Assembly (NCBI GenBank): GCA_038110465.1
Contig: JAYNJU010000002.1
Coordinates: forward strand, 1 to 64,000
Reading direction: 5' to 3'
Length of the DNA stretch: 64,000 bases
Origin: Marisimplicoccus sp038110465
GTDB lineage: Bacteria; Bacteroidota; Bacteroidia; Flavobacteriales; Flavobacteriaceae
Position numbers and translations under genes: made by a program. Positions 35,782 to 44,384 of this stretch are shown here, in pieces; position 1 is the stretch's first letter; each line of letters begins with the position of its first letter. A model generated the notes under the pieces. That model was not told the origin of the DNA, searched no databases, and saw nothing but the letters and a program-made list of their open reading frames with translations.

Positions 35782-38700
35782 TTAAAGAACTTTGGTTTTC
35801 TTATTTACAAAATAAGAAATTAAGCCTAAAATAGTTACAAAAATTATTGAATAATAAACAAAATTTGGAGTAATGACTTTATCACCAGAGGCATAGGAAT
35901 GTAGTCCTACAAGATAAAAATTGACACCAAAATATGTCATCATTATAGAAGCAAAAGAGATTATACTTGTAAAGTTAAACAACCATTTATTGTTAAGTTT
36001 TGGAACAATTCTTAAATGAAGAACAGCCGTATAAATAATTATACTTATTAATGCCCAGGTTTCTTTTGGGTCCCATCCCCAATATCTACCCCAGCTTTCA
36101 TTTGCCCACATTCCACCTAGAAAATTTCCAATTGTTAACATAACAAGACCAATTGTAAGAGATAGTTCATTAACTATTGTGAGCTCTTCAAGTTTTAATG
36201 ATAAAGATTTACTATTTTTCTTTTTTGAAATAATGGTAAGTACTAAAACAACAATTCCGAGCATCATTCCGATTGCAAAAGGACCATAACTACCAACTAT
36301 AACTGCTACATGAATCATTAACCAATAACTATCAAGTACCGGCTGAAGATTTGCTATTGATGGATCTAACCAATTCATATGTGCAATTGATAAAATAACT
36401 GATGAAATAAAAGTAGCAGAAGCTAAAGTAAAAAGAGATTTTTTTCCAAAAATAATACCAAATATTACAGTTGCCCATGACACAAAAATAATAGACTCAT
36501 ATGCATCACTCCATGGGGCATGACCCGCGATATACCACCTAGAAATTAATCCAATTGTGTTTAAAATGAATAATATATAAATTGAATATCTGAATAGTTT
36601 AATTAAACTGTTAACAAATTTATTATTGTAAAATATTTGGGAAATTAAAATGATGAGAAGACCTAAACCTAAAGTTAAATACCATTTATAAAGTTTATTA
36701 AAAATATCAACCTTATTATATATTACTTCTGATTTAATTTTAAAGTCAGTTGGCATCACATTATTACCATATTTATTTTGATAACCCTTAATACTTTCTA
36801 ATAATTCATCTGATTGACTATAGTCATTGTCATTAATAGCTACTCTTAATGTTTGAAAATATAATTGTAATACATTATTTACATATAAAGAATCTGATCC
36901 AGTGAATTTAAATTCATTAATTTCTGGAAATGATACCCACTTATTATTTTGATCTTCTGGAACCGGGAATATTCTTAGAATTTTACCTTCTAAAGCAGAA
37001 TATAATAGATTTACCCTTCTATCAAGTTCTATAATATCTTTTTCGATTTGTGTTGGAACATTTGATAGATAAGCTTTCTCTAGATTATCAGCTAATTTAT
37101 AATTTCCTAAGGAGTCAAAGAATGACACCAAAGGTGCTTTTTTTATTTTTTGATTTACACCTAAAATTTTTTTTATTGTATCACCTTTTTGGCCTGGTTT
37201 TATATAAATTAATGGTGCATTAAACCATACCCCAGGATTATCCATTATAGATAATAAAACTTGATCTGAATTTAGATCTTTATATGAGTCTGATCTACTG
37301 ACTTTCCTTAATAATTCTGAGGAAAAAGTATTTGCAGGTTTCATTCTCCCACCACTGTCCTGAATTACTAATTGACCAAATTTAGAGGCGTGATCTTTTG
37401 AATAAGTATTAGATGTAATAATTGAATCAATATATTCGAATTTTTCAGATGTTTCAGATGATTGAGAATGTAATGAAAGAGAGGTAAATAAAATAAGTAT
37501 TAATAAGGTTTTCTTATTAAGTTGTTTAGCTAAAAATTTAAAACGAGTACTACCTATAAAAAATATTCCTGTCATGCTAACAAACAATAGAATATAACCT
37601 ATATAAGTAATTAGGGTACCCCAAAAATCATTATTTACTGAAAGTACAGTTCCCTTCTCATCTGGATCAAAAGATGCTTGAAAAAACCTATAACCCTTGT
37701 AGTTAAGGATGTTATTCATGTATATATCGTAATCAAATACTTTATCATCCTTTACAGTTACTTTGCTCATAAAAGAAGAATAACTATTCTCTGTTCCAGG
37801 ATATTTTTCTGCAATAAAATCATTTAGTTTAATGCTGAATGGAATTTTTACTTCATTCGATCCATATGACAAATAAAAATCTAGGTCATCAATAGTTATT
37901 TTTTTTGGATTATTCACAAACCCTCTTCCTCCAAGAAGTGCAACTGTATTTGAAATGTTATTATAATCTATTTTAACATAAAGAGCATCTTCACTTAACC
38001 TTTCAGTTTCTTCTGCCTCAACAATATCAAAAATACCCCTAAGAGCTGGTTCAGGAAAAACAAATTGGAAACCTGGAATTTGGTATAGAGACCTAAGTTC
38101 CAGCAATTGCTTTTCATCTTTATTTAAATTTGAGTTCATCTGAGTGGCCATTATTGTATATTGCCCCTCAAATGGAGACTCTATAAAGTATTCTCCTGAC
38201 TCAGAAGAAATATTAATTGCACCTTTCACATAATCATTAAAAGAGAATAATATGTTATGTATGCTTGAAACCTCTCCCTCTCTTATAAAATGCTCATGTC
38301 TATTTCCATCAGCTGCATCAACTAATTTAATATATCTTTCACCATTTGGATCTAAGACTAGCCCCTCTGTTACATTCTCTTGGTAAGATTGGTACTCTAT
38401 TGAAAAACTTTTTGAATTAAAATCATCTGAAATTTTAAAATAATTATTAGTATGCTCAGAGAGAAGTATTTGAGACTTTAATGTTTTTCTTTTTGACTCT
38501 CCATCTATTTCACCATCAATAAAAATTGTCAAGAATGTTTTTTCAGATAAATATGAATTAGAAGTGTTATCCTCCCTTATGGGCATCACTCCCTCATCAC
38601 CAATATATCTTGAAACGAAAGCTCCAAGTAATATCAATATAAAGGAAAGGTGTAAGATTAAGACAGATAATTTCTCCTTATTGAGCAAGTTGTATTTTTT

Positions 38701-38898
38701 AATATTACCAATAAAATTGATCATCAATAAAAGCATCAAAGCTTCAAACCACCAGGCATTGTATATCCATATTCTAGCAGCATCAGTCGAATACCAGCTT
38801 TCTAAAAAAGTACCAAGGCCCATAGATATGGGAAACAAAATCATTAAAATCAACATGAATTTGGTAGAAAATAAAATATTAAGTAGTTTATTTACCAT
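35782..38898 (-). CDS. ccsBA: Fused cytochrome c biogenesis protein CcsBA (ResB-CcsA)
   Basis: A 1038-residue System II cytochrome c assembly protein. The first half is ResB/CcsB: membrane segments near 10-30, 40-60, 75-95 and a segment near 430, with a large periplasmic domain between. The second half, after about 740, is CcsA with the heme-handling motif WGWDPKETW at 940-948 and GHAPWSDAYESIIF (external His). It exports heme and attaches it to CxxCH apocytochromes. The fusion is normal for Bacteroidota. Divergent from kdsC. Confidence 0.93.
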   Translation of the reverse strand: MVNKLLNILFSTKFMLILMILFPISMGLGTFLESWYSTDAARIWIYNAWWFEALMLLLMINFIGNIKKYNLLNKEKLSVLILHLSFILILLGAFVSRYIGDEGVMPIREDNTSNSYLSEKTFLTIFIDGEIDGESKRKTLKSQILLSEHTNNYFKISDDFNSKSFSIEYQSYQENVTEGLVLDPNGERYIKLVDAADGNRHEHFIREGEVSSIHNILFSFNDYVKGAINISSESGEYFIESPFEGQYTIMATQMNSNLNKDEKQLLELRSLYQIPGFQFVFPEPALRGIFDIVEAEETERLSEDALYVKIDYNNISNTVALLGGRGFVNNPKKITIDDLDFYLSYGSNEVKIPFSIKLNDFIAEKYPGTENSYSSFMSKVTVKDDKVFDYDIYMNNILNYKGYRFFQASFDPDEKGTVLSVNNDFWGTLITYIGYILLFVSMTGIFFIGSTRFKFLAKQLNKKTLLILILFTSLSLHSQSSETSEKFEYIDSIITSNTYSKDHASKFGQLVIQDSGGRMKPANTFSSELLRKVSRSDSYKDLNSDQVLLSIMDNPGVWFNAPLIYIKPGQKGDTIKKILGVNQKIKKAPLVSFFDSLGNYKLADNLEKAYLSNVPTQIEKDIIELDRRVNLLYSALEGKILRIFPVPEDQNNKWVSFPEINEFKFTGSDSLYVNNVLQLYFQTLRVAINDNDYSQSDELLESIKGYQNKYGNNVMPTDFKIKSEVIYNKVDIFNKLYKWYLTLGLGLLIILISQIFYNNKFVNSLIKLFRYSIYILFILNTIGLISRWYIAGHAPWSDAYESIIFVSWATVIFGIIFGKKSLFTLASATFISSVILSIAHMNWLDPSIANLQPVLDSYWLMIHVAVIVGSYGPFAIGMMLGIVVLVLTIISKKKNSKSLSLKLEELTIVNELSLTIGLVMLTIGNFLGGMWANESWGRYWGWDPKETWALISIIIYTAVLHLRIVPKLNNKWLFNFTSIISFASIMMTYFGVNFYLVGLHSYASGDKVITPNFVYYSIIFVTILGLISYFVNKKTKVL

Positions 38899-38972
38899 TA
38901 GAAGACCCCAAAGATAAATATCAATTTTTAATATTAGAAAGATTAATAAATTAATAGGTGTTAAAGTTTAAT

Positions 38973-38980
38973 TAAATTTG
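38973..38980 (+). promoter_or_regulatory. Candidate -7 box (TAAATTTG) for the kdsC-to-DUF2805 run
   Basis: TAAATTTG fits TAnnTTTG and ends 11 bases before the kdsC ATG. It is the only promoter-like site I see before the eight tightly packed plus-strand genes that end at 44380. No clear -33 element. Confidence 0.4.
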
Positions 38981-38991
38981 CATCTTAAAAT

Positions 38992-39492
38992 ATGGATTCA
39001 TACAAAACAAGGCTTAAGGATATTAGTACATTTATATTTGATGTTGATGGTGTTATGACTAATGGTAAAATTATATATACTCATGATGGTAAAATTGATA
39101 GACAATTTTATGCTAAAGATGGGTATGCCATTAAATATGCAATTTCAAAAGGGTATAATATTGCAATCATTTCTGGAGGTATGCAAGACAATGTTAGGAA
39201 AAGATTGAATTCTCTTGGAGTTAAAGATGTTTACTTGAAAGCATTCAATAAAATTGAAATTTTTGAAAAATTTACAAAAGAAAAAAAAATAGATCCAAAA
39301 AATATTCTATACATGGGTGATGACAATCCAGATATAGATGTTCTTAAAGTTGTTGGAATCTCCTCATGTCCAAATGATGCATCTGTTGATGTTAAATCTA
39401 TATGTGACTATATATCTCACAAAGATGGTGGGCTTGGATGTGTAAGAGATGTAATTGAACAAGTAATGAGAATTCATGATAAATGGATATAA
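38992..39492 (+). CDS. kdsC: KDO-8-phosphate phosphatase (HAD family)
   Basis: A 166-residue HAD-superfamily IIIA phosphatase without cap domain. Nucleophile Asp17 and Asp19 in FIFDVDGVMTNG, motif II ISGG, and motif III/IV GDDNPDIDVL. Length and sequence match KdsC, which removes phosphate from KDO-8-phosphate made by KdsA (26480). The end overlaps maf by 10 bases, and it heads a run of eight overlapping genes that goes on into the photolyase group. Confidence 0.88.
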   Translation: MDSYKTRLKDISTFIFDVDGVMTNGKIIYTHDGKIDRQFYAKDGYAIKYAISKGYNIAIISGGMQDNVRKRLNSLGVKDVYLKAFNKIEIFEKFTKEKKIDPKNILYMGDDNPDIDVLKVVGISSCPNDASVDVKSICDYISHKDGGLGCVRDVIEQVMRIHDKWI

Positions 39493-40079
39493 TTAATAAT
39501 TCAGGATTTCAAATAATACTTGGTTCTGGATCTTCAAGAAGAAAAGAGCTTTTAGAACTTACTGGTATAAACTTTTTTGTCAAATCTATCCCAGTTAGTG
39601 AAGAATTTCCCAATAAACTTCAAGGTAATGAAATAGCTGAGTTTATTGTAAATAGTAAATGTGAACCTTTTAAAAATATTATAAAACAAAAAGAGATAAT
39701 TCTAGTAGCAGATACTCTTGTTTGGTTCGAAAATAAATGTTGGGGAAAGCCAAAAAATAAAACAGAAGCTTTTGAAATGTTGAAAATTTTTTCTGGTAAA
39801 AAACATAAGGTGATTACATCTGTTGGTTTTTTAACTAACAACAATTTTGAAATAATTACGGAGTCAACGGAAGTTAAATATAAAGATCTTACTGATAAAG
39901 AAATTGATTTTTATGTAGACAAAGTGAATCCAATTGACAAAGCAGGTAGCTATGGAATTCAAGACTGGATTGGTATGATAGGAGTTGAATATATTTCTGG
40001 CAGCTACACTAGTGTTCTAGGACTTCCAGTACCACAAGTAACAAATAAAATTATTCAAATTATTGATGAAAGTATTTAA
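39483..40079 (+). CDS. maf: Maf family nucleoside triphosphate pyrophosphatase
   Basis: A 198-residue Maf-type enzyme hydrolysing non-canonical or surplus nucleoside triphosphates (dTTP/UTP class). Motifs: LGSGSSRRKELLELTG, VADTLVWFENKCWGKP (the conserved ADT with a Val-Trp instead of the common VV), and DKAGSYGIQDW. It overlaps kdsC by 10 bases and the next gene by 14. Cytoplasmic. Nucleotide-pool cleaning next to DNA photorepair genes may be meaningful but is more likely just operon packing. Confidence 0.9.
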   Translation: MDIINNSGFQIILGSGSSRRKELLELTGINFFVKSIPVSEEFPNKLQGNEIAEFIVNSKCEPFKNIIKQKEIILVADTLVWFENKCWGKPKNKTEAFEMLKIFSGKKHKVITSVGFLTNNNFEIITESTEVKYKDLTDKEIDFYVDKVNPIDKAGSYGIQDWIGMIGVEYISGSYTSVLGLPVPQVTNKIIQIIDESI

Positions 40080-40533
40080 GTTAAAATATTCACAAAAACT
40101 CCCATTGAGTTTGAACCAAGCATGGGATTTTTTATCATCGCCCAAAAATTTGGAATTAATTACTCCAAAAAATATGGATTTTAGAATAACAGATTGGGAT
40201 CAAAAAAAAGCTTATCCTGGTCAAATTATTCAGTATACTGTAAAACCAATGTTTGGATTAAAATTAAATTGGGTAACTGAGATAACTCAAGTTAGAGACA
40301 AAGAATTTTTTATTGATGAGCAAAGGTTTGGGCCCTACAGCTTTTGGCATCATAAACATTTTTTAAAAGAAATAGATGGAGGTGTTTTAATGGAAGATGT
40401 TATTCACTATAAGATTCCTTTTGGTCCTTTTGGCTATATTCTAAATTTCCTATTTATTAATTCTAAATTGAATAGTATTTTCAAATACAGAGAAGAAGAA
40501 TTAACTAAACTTTTTGGGAAATTTAAATCATGA
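40066..40533 (+). CDS. SRPBCC-family (START-like) small-molecule-binding protein
   Basis: A 155-residue protein of the polyketide cyclase/START fold. The typical elements are there: LPLSLNQAWDFLSSPKNLELITP at the start, a GQIIQY strand, FIDEQRFGPYSFWHHKHFL and a long C-terminal helix. Start set at ATG 40066, not the TTG before it. It overlaps maf and ends in a 4-base overlap with the SDR gene. Such SRPBCC genes are recurrent neighbours of photolyase and cryptochrome genes in bacteria. The ligand is unknown. Confidence 0.85.
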   Translation: MKVFKLKYSQKLPLSLNQAWDFLSSPKNLELITPKNMDFRITDWDQKKAYPGQIIQYTVKPMFGLKLNWVTEITQVRDKEFFIDEQRFGPYSFWHHKHFLKEIDGGVLMEDVIHYKIPFGPFGYILNFLFINSKLNSIFKYREEELTKLFGKFKS

Positions 40534-41225
40534 AAAATATACTTTTAATAGGTGGTTCAACAGGAATTGGTTATGAGCTGTCAAAAAAACTTACAAAATT
40601 TCACAAGGTTTTTGTTGCTACAAGAAATCCTGACGCTTTTTTAAACAAAGACAATATAGAAACTTTAAATTCTAACATCAACGGAGAATTTGATTCAAGT
40701 AATTTACCAGATATATTAGATGGTTTTGTATACCTGCCAGGAACTATAAATCTTAGGCCATTTAAAGGCTTAAAACCTGATAATTTTATAGAAGACTTTG
40801 AAATTAATGTAATCGGCTGTATTAGAATTTTACAAAAAGTTTTACCTAATCTTCAGGCTTCAGAAAATGCTAGTATTATTATGTTTAGCACTGTCGCTGT
40901 TGGACTTGGAATGCCTTTCCATAGTTCTGTTGCCTGTTCTAAAGGTGCAATAGAAGGATTAACTAGATCATTGGCTGCAGAATTTGCACCAAAAATTAGG
41001 GTGAATGCTATCGCTCCCTCACTTTTAAACACTCCAATGGCAGAAAAGTTTTTAAATTCTGAAGTTAAGATTGAAAATGCAAAAAATAGACACCCTTTAA
41101 AAGATATTGGAAATCCAAGCAATATAGCTGAATTAGTTAAATTTCTTCTTGAAGATAATAGTAAATGGATGACTGGTCAGGTGATCCAATTTGATGGAGG
41201 TATAAGTTCAGTGAAAATTAATTAA
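40530..41225 (+). CDS. SDR-family protein without catalytic Tyr
   Basis: A 231-residue Rossmann-fold protein of the short-chain dehydrogenase/reductase family. The dinucleotide loop GGSTGIG is at 8-14 and NVIGCIRI at 93-100. The YxxxK motif reads VACSK (134-138), so the Lys is kept but the catalytic Tyr is Val, and the NNAG position reads LPGT. The later GLTRSLAAEFAPKIRVNAIAPS block is intact. Coupled to SRPBCC (4-base overlap) and to DUF2256 (TAATG). It may bind NAD(P) without normal dehydrogenase chemistry. Confidence 0.87.
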   Translation: MKNILLIGGSTGIGYELSKKLTKFHKVFVATRNPDAFLNKDNIETLNSNINGEFDSSNLPDILDGFVYLPGTINLRPFKGLKPDNFIEDFEINVIGCIRILQKVLPNLQASENASIIMFSTVAVGLGMPFHSSVACSKGAIEGLTRSLAAEFAPKIRVNAIAPSLLNTPMAEKFLNSEVKIENAKNRHPLKDIGNPSNIAELVKFLLEDNSKWMTGQVIQFDGGISSVKIN

Positions 41226-41371
41226 TGAGAGGAGTAAAAAAATACTTCCTACCAAAAAAAATTTGCAACTTCTGTGGATTGGAGTTTAGTTGGAGAAAAA
41301 AATGGGAAAAAAATTGGGAATCAGTTAAATATTGTAGTAAAGCATGTCGAACAAGAAAACAAACAGCCTAA
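41225..41371 (+). CDS. DUF2256 family zinc-ribbon-like small protein
   Basis: A 48-residue protein that starts in the TAATG overlap with the SDR stop. It has ICNFCG (Cys14, Cys17) and YCSKAC (Cys37, Cys41) around the family core FSWRKKWEKNW, a layout that suggests one zinc site. DUF2256 genes occur next to cryptochrome/photolyase genes in many bacteria, as here. The last 28 bases overlap the DASH cryptochrome frame. The gene is short and is easily missed by gene finders. Confidence 0.88.
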   Translation: MRGVKKYFLPKKICNFCGLEFSWRKKWEKNWESVKYCSKACRTRKQTA

Positions 41372-42636
41372 TTTGGTTTAGAAACAACCTTAGAATTGAG
41401 GATAATCAAGCACTTTATAATGCAGTTCAAAATTCATCTAAGCTCATTGGATATATTAATATAGATCCAAATAATTTGATTGAGACAGAACATGGATTCA
41501 GAAAAATGGAGAAGTATAGAGCTAAGTTTTTATTAGAATCTGTAGAAAACTTAAAAAATAATTTAAATAAGTTAAATATCTCTTTAATAGTTGATTTTCA
41601 AACTCTAGAAAAATCTTTGAAGTATGTAATTGATAAATACAGTGTTCAATCTATTTATTTGCAAAAAGAATGGACAAGAGATGAAAAAGATGAAGAAAGA
41701 AAAATACCAAATAATATAAACACTTATAGATATTTTGACCAATTTTTATATTCTCCAGAAAGAGTAAAAACTATATATGATAATATACCAAGAGGGTTTT
41801 CAAACTTTAGGAAAAAATGTGAAAAATATTTAGATGTAGAAAGTATTACACCTATTCCTAATAAAATGGATCAAAATAATGTTTTAGATGAAGAATTTGA
41901 AATTCCAACACTTAGAGACTTAGGTTTTGAAGAATTTGAAATTCATGAAAGTTCTGTTTTTAAATTTCTAGGTGGTGAAACATCTGGAAAAAATAGAATT
42001 GAAGAATACTTCTTTAAATCTAGAAACATATCAAATTATAAAAACACAAGAAATGGTCTAATTGGAAAAGATTACAGTTCAAAATTTTCACCATGGTTAG
42101 CTAATGGATCAATTTCAGCTAGATTTATTTACTATAAACTAAATGAATATGAAAAAACTATTGATAAAAATGATTCTACTTATTGGTTATTTTTTGAGCT
42201 AATTTGGAGAGATTTTTTTAAATATGTCTCTATGCAGCATAAAAATAAGTTCTTTAGTAAGGATGGTATCTATGGGAATAATAAAGAATGGTCATTAGAT
42301 AAAAAAAATTTTAGGGATTGGATGAATGGAAAAACTTCAGAGCCTTTTGTAAATGCAAATATGATTGAATTATCTAAAACTGGATTTATGTCAAATAGAG
42401 GAAGGCAAAATGTAGCCAATTTTTTAACAAAAGAACTAAAAATTGATTGGAGGATTGGAGCAGAGTATTTTGAAGCTATGTTAATAGACTATGATGTTCA
42501 TAGCAACTATGGAAATTGGCTTTATAATGCTGGTATTGGTAATGACTCTATGCCTTTTAGAAAATTTAATCCGACACTTCAATCAGATAGGTATGACCCC
42601 AATAAGAATTATGAAAATTTGTGGTTAAATGACTAA
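41344..42636 (+). CDS. DASH-type cryptochrome/photolyase
   Basis: A 430-residue flavoprotein of the photolyase/cryptochrome superfamily. The N-terminal Rossmann-like antenna domain starts with LIWFRNNLRIEDN (9-21); the FAD domain shows GGETSG (210-215), NTRNGLIGKDYSSKFSPWLA (234-253), ELIWRDFFKY (285-294), SNRGRQNVANFL (350-361) and SNYGNWLYNAGIGND (387-401). These fit the DASH branch, which repairs cyclobutane pyrimidine dimers in single-stranded DNA or loops using blue/UV-A light and often carries MTHF. It starts inside the DUF2256 gene and overlaps the next gene by 8 bases. Confidence 0.92.
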   Translation: MSNKKTNSLIWFRNNLRIEDNQALYNAVQNSSKLIGYINIDPNNLIETEHGFRKMEKYRAKFLLESVENLKNNLNKLNISLIVDFQTLEKSLKYVIDKYSVQSIYLQKEWTRDEKDEERKIPNNINTYRYFDQFLYSPERVKTIYDNIPRGFSNFRKKCEKYLDVESITPIPNKMDQNNVLDEEFEIPTLRDLGFEEFEIHESSVFKFLGGETSGKNRIEEYFFKSRNISNYKNTRNGLIGKDYSSKFSPWLANGSISARFIYYKLNEYEKTIDKNDSTYWLFFELIWRDFFKYVSMQHKNKFFSKDGIYGNNKEWSLDKKNFRDWMNGKTSEPFVNANMIELSKTGFMSNRGRQNVANFLTKELKIDWRIGAEYFEAMLIDYDVHSNYGNWLYNAGIGNDSMPFRKFNPTLQSDRYDPNKNYENLWLND

Positions 42637-44107
42637 AGGATGTTTTATTGTATTTCCTAATCAACTTTTTAAAAAAAGTATATTATTAGAGTCAAAAGTA
42701 AAGATAATCTTAGTAGAAGAAGACCTATTTTTCAACCAGTTTAATTTTCACAAACAGAAAATTTCATTTCACAGATCTACAATGAAATTTTATGAGAATT
42801 ACCTATTAGAAAAAGGGTTAGAAGTTGAATATATAGATTCTTATAAAAAAAATTGCAAAATCATAGATCTTATTAGTGATCTATTCTCAAGAGATTATAA
42901 TAGAATTGAAATTTATGACCCAGAAGACTATCTTTTAATAAGAAGGATTAAGAGAGTTTGTAACAATCTAGGTATTGATCTTATTATTCATGAATCTAAA
43001 TTGTTTTTAAATTCAAAAGAAGATCTAAATATTTTTTTTAAAACAGATAAAAAGAAGTTCTTTCAAACTTCTTTCTATAAGTCAGAAAGGATAAAAAGAA
43101 ATATTCTAATTAATGAAAAAGGGAAGCCAGAGGGTGGTGAGTGGACATATGACATTCAAAACAGAAAAAAATATCCCAAAAATCAAAAACCGCCATCAAT
43201 AATAAAAATCGAAGGAAATAGTTTTGTATCAGAGTCTATTAATTATGTAAATAAATATTTTTCCAATAATTATGGTGAACTTTCTAATATTTATTATCCA
43301 ACTACATTTGAAGAATCAGAAATTTGGCTCTCAGATTTTCTTAAAAATAGATTTAAATATTTTGGTGATTATGAAGATTCAATTTTAAAAGATGAGATAT
43401 TATTAAACCATAGTTTATTAAGTCCATTAATCAATGTTGGACTTCTTGATATAAATTTTGTAATAAGTCAAATAATTAATCATCATAATGATTTTGAGAT
43501 ACCAATTAATTCAACTGAGGGTCTAATTAGGCAAATCATTGGTTGGAGAGAATTCATCAGAGGTATATATGTTTCGAAAGGAAGCTATGAGAGAAAAAAT
43601 AATTTTTGGAAATTTAAAAGAAAAATTCCTTCATCTTTTTATGATGGATCTACAGGAATTACCCCTGTTGACATATGTATTAAAAAAGTTTTAAAATATG
43701 GATATCTTCATCATATTGAAAGATTAATGATAGTAGGTAACTTCATGCTACTCTGTGAATTTGACCCAGATGAAGTTTATAAGTGGTTTATGGAATTATT
43801 TATAGATTCTTATGATTGGGTAATGGTACCTAATGTCTATGGAATGAGTCAATTTGCAGATGGTGGTCTTATGTCAACAAAACCCTATATAAGTAGCAGT
43901 AATTATCTATTTAAAATGAGTGATTTTAAAAAAGGAGAATGGGTTGAAATATGGGATGGTTTGTTTTGGAGATTTATGGATAATCATAGAAGCTTTTTTC
44001 AAAAAAATCCAAGATTACGAATGCTCATTAACACATTTGATAAAATGGATACAGAAAAAAAGAATAAACATCTACTAATAGCTAATAATTTTTTAAAATC
44101 ACTTTAG
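42629..44107 (+). CDS. Photolyase-related protein (COG3046 / FeS-BCP-like), no C-terminal cysteines
   Basis: A 492-residue member of the deoxyribodipyrimidine photolyase-related family, whose studied member PhrB repairs (6-4) photoproducts. FAD-domain marks: EGLIRQIIGWREFIRG (297-312), HHIERLMIVGNFMLL (361-375) and YDWVMVPNVYGMSQFADGG (395-413). Only five Cys exist (5, 76, 111, 350, 376), and none follows 376, so three of the four iron-sulfur ligands known in PhrB are missing. It is either a cluster-free branch or a light sensor. Overlaps the DASH gene by 8 bases; the DUF2805 gene follows with no gap. Confidence 0.85.
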   Translation: MTKGCFIVFPNQLFKKSILLESKVKIILVEEDLFFNQFNFHKQKISFHRSTMKFYENYLLEKGLEVEYIDSYKKNCKIIDLISDLFSRDYNRIEIYDPEDYLLIRRIKRVCNNLGIDLIIHESKLFLNSKEDLNIFFKTDKKKFFQTSFYKSERIKRNILINEKGKPEGGEWTYDIQNRKKYPKNQKPPSIIKIEGNSFVSESINYVNKYFSNNYGELSNIYYPTTFEESEIWLSDFLKNRFKYFGDYEDSILKDEILLNHSLLSPLINVGLLDINFVISQIINHHNDFEIPINSTEGLIRQIIGWREFIRGIYVSKGSYERKNNFWKFKRKIPSSFYDGSTGITPVDICIKKVLKYGYLHHIERLMIVGNFMLLCEFDPDEVYKWFMELFIDSYDWVMVPNVYGMSQFADGGLMSTKPYISSSNYLFKMSDFKKGEWVEIWDGLFWRFMDNHRSFFQKNPRLRMLINTFDKMDTEKKNKHLLIANNFLKSL

Positions 44108-44380
44108 ATGAGACATAATCTTAGAGAAATTGATAGAATTATTGAAATGGCTTGGGAAGACAGGACTCCGTTTGAAGCAATTTTTAGTCAATTTAATATA
44201 AATGAAAAAGAGTTAATCTCAATTATGAGAAATAACTTGAAACAAAGTAGTTTTAAATTATGGAGAAAAAGAGTATCAGGAAGAAAAACTAAATATTCTA
44301 AGTTAAGAGAAAACTCTATTGATAGATTCAAGAGTAAAATGCAAAAAAATATATCTAATAATAAGATCTCAAAGAGATAA
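44108..44380 (+). CDS. DUF2805/TIGR03643 family protein
   Basis: A 90-residue basic protein whose first ATG directly follows the stop of the photolyase-related gene. The core DRIIEMAWEDRTPFEAI, followed by a second helix with LISIMRNNL and FKLWRKRVSGRKTKY, looks like a helix-turn-helix and is the family signature. The family sits next to cryptochrome/photolyase genes in many bacteria. A DNA-binding role is plausible from its charge and shape but is unproven. It closes the eight-gene run; murA follows convergently after 4 bases. Confidence 0.85.
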   Translation: MRHNLREIDRIIEMAWEDRTPFEAIFSQFNINEKELISIMRNNLKQSSFKLWRKRVSGRKTKYSKLRENSIDRFKSKMQKNISNNKISKR

Positions 44381-44384
44381 TAAA

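Noticed and set aside
38564..38917. 117-codon plus-strand frame over the ccsBA start
   Set aside because: Antisense of the ResB-type N-terminus, which is well supported on the minus strand.
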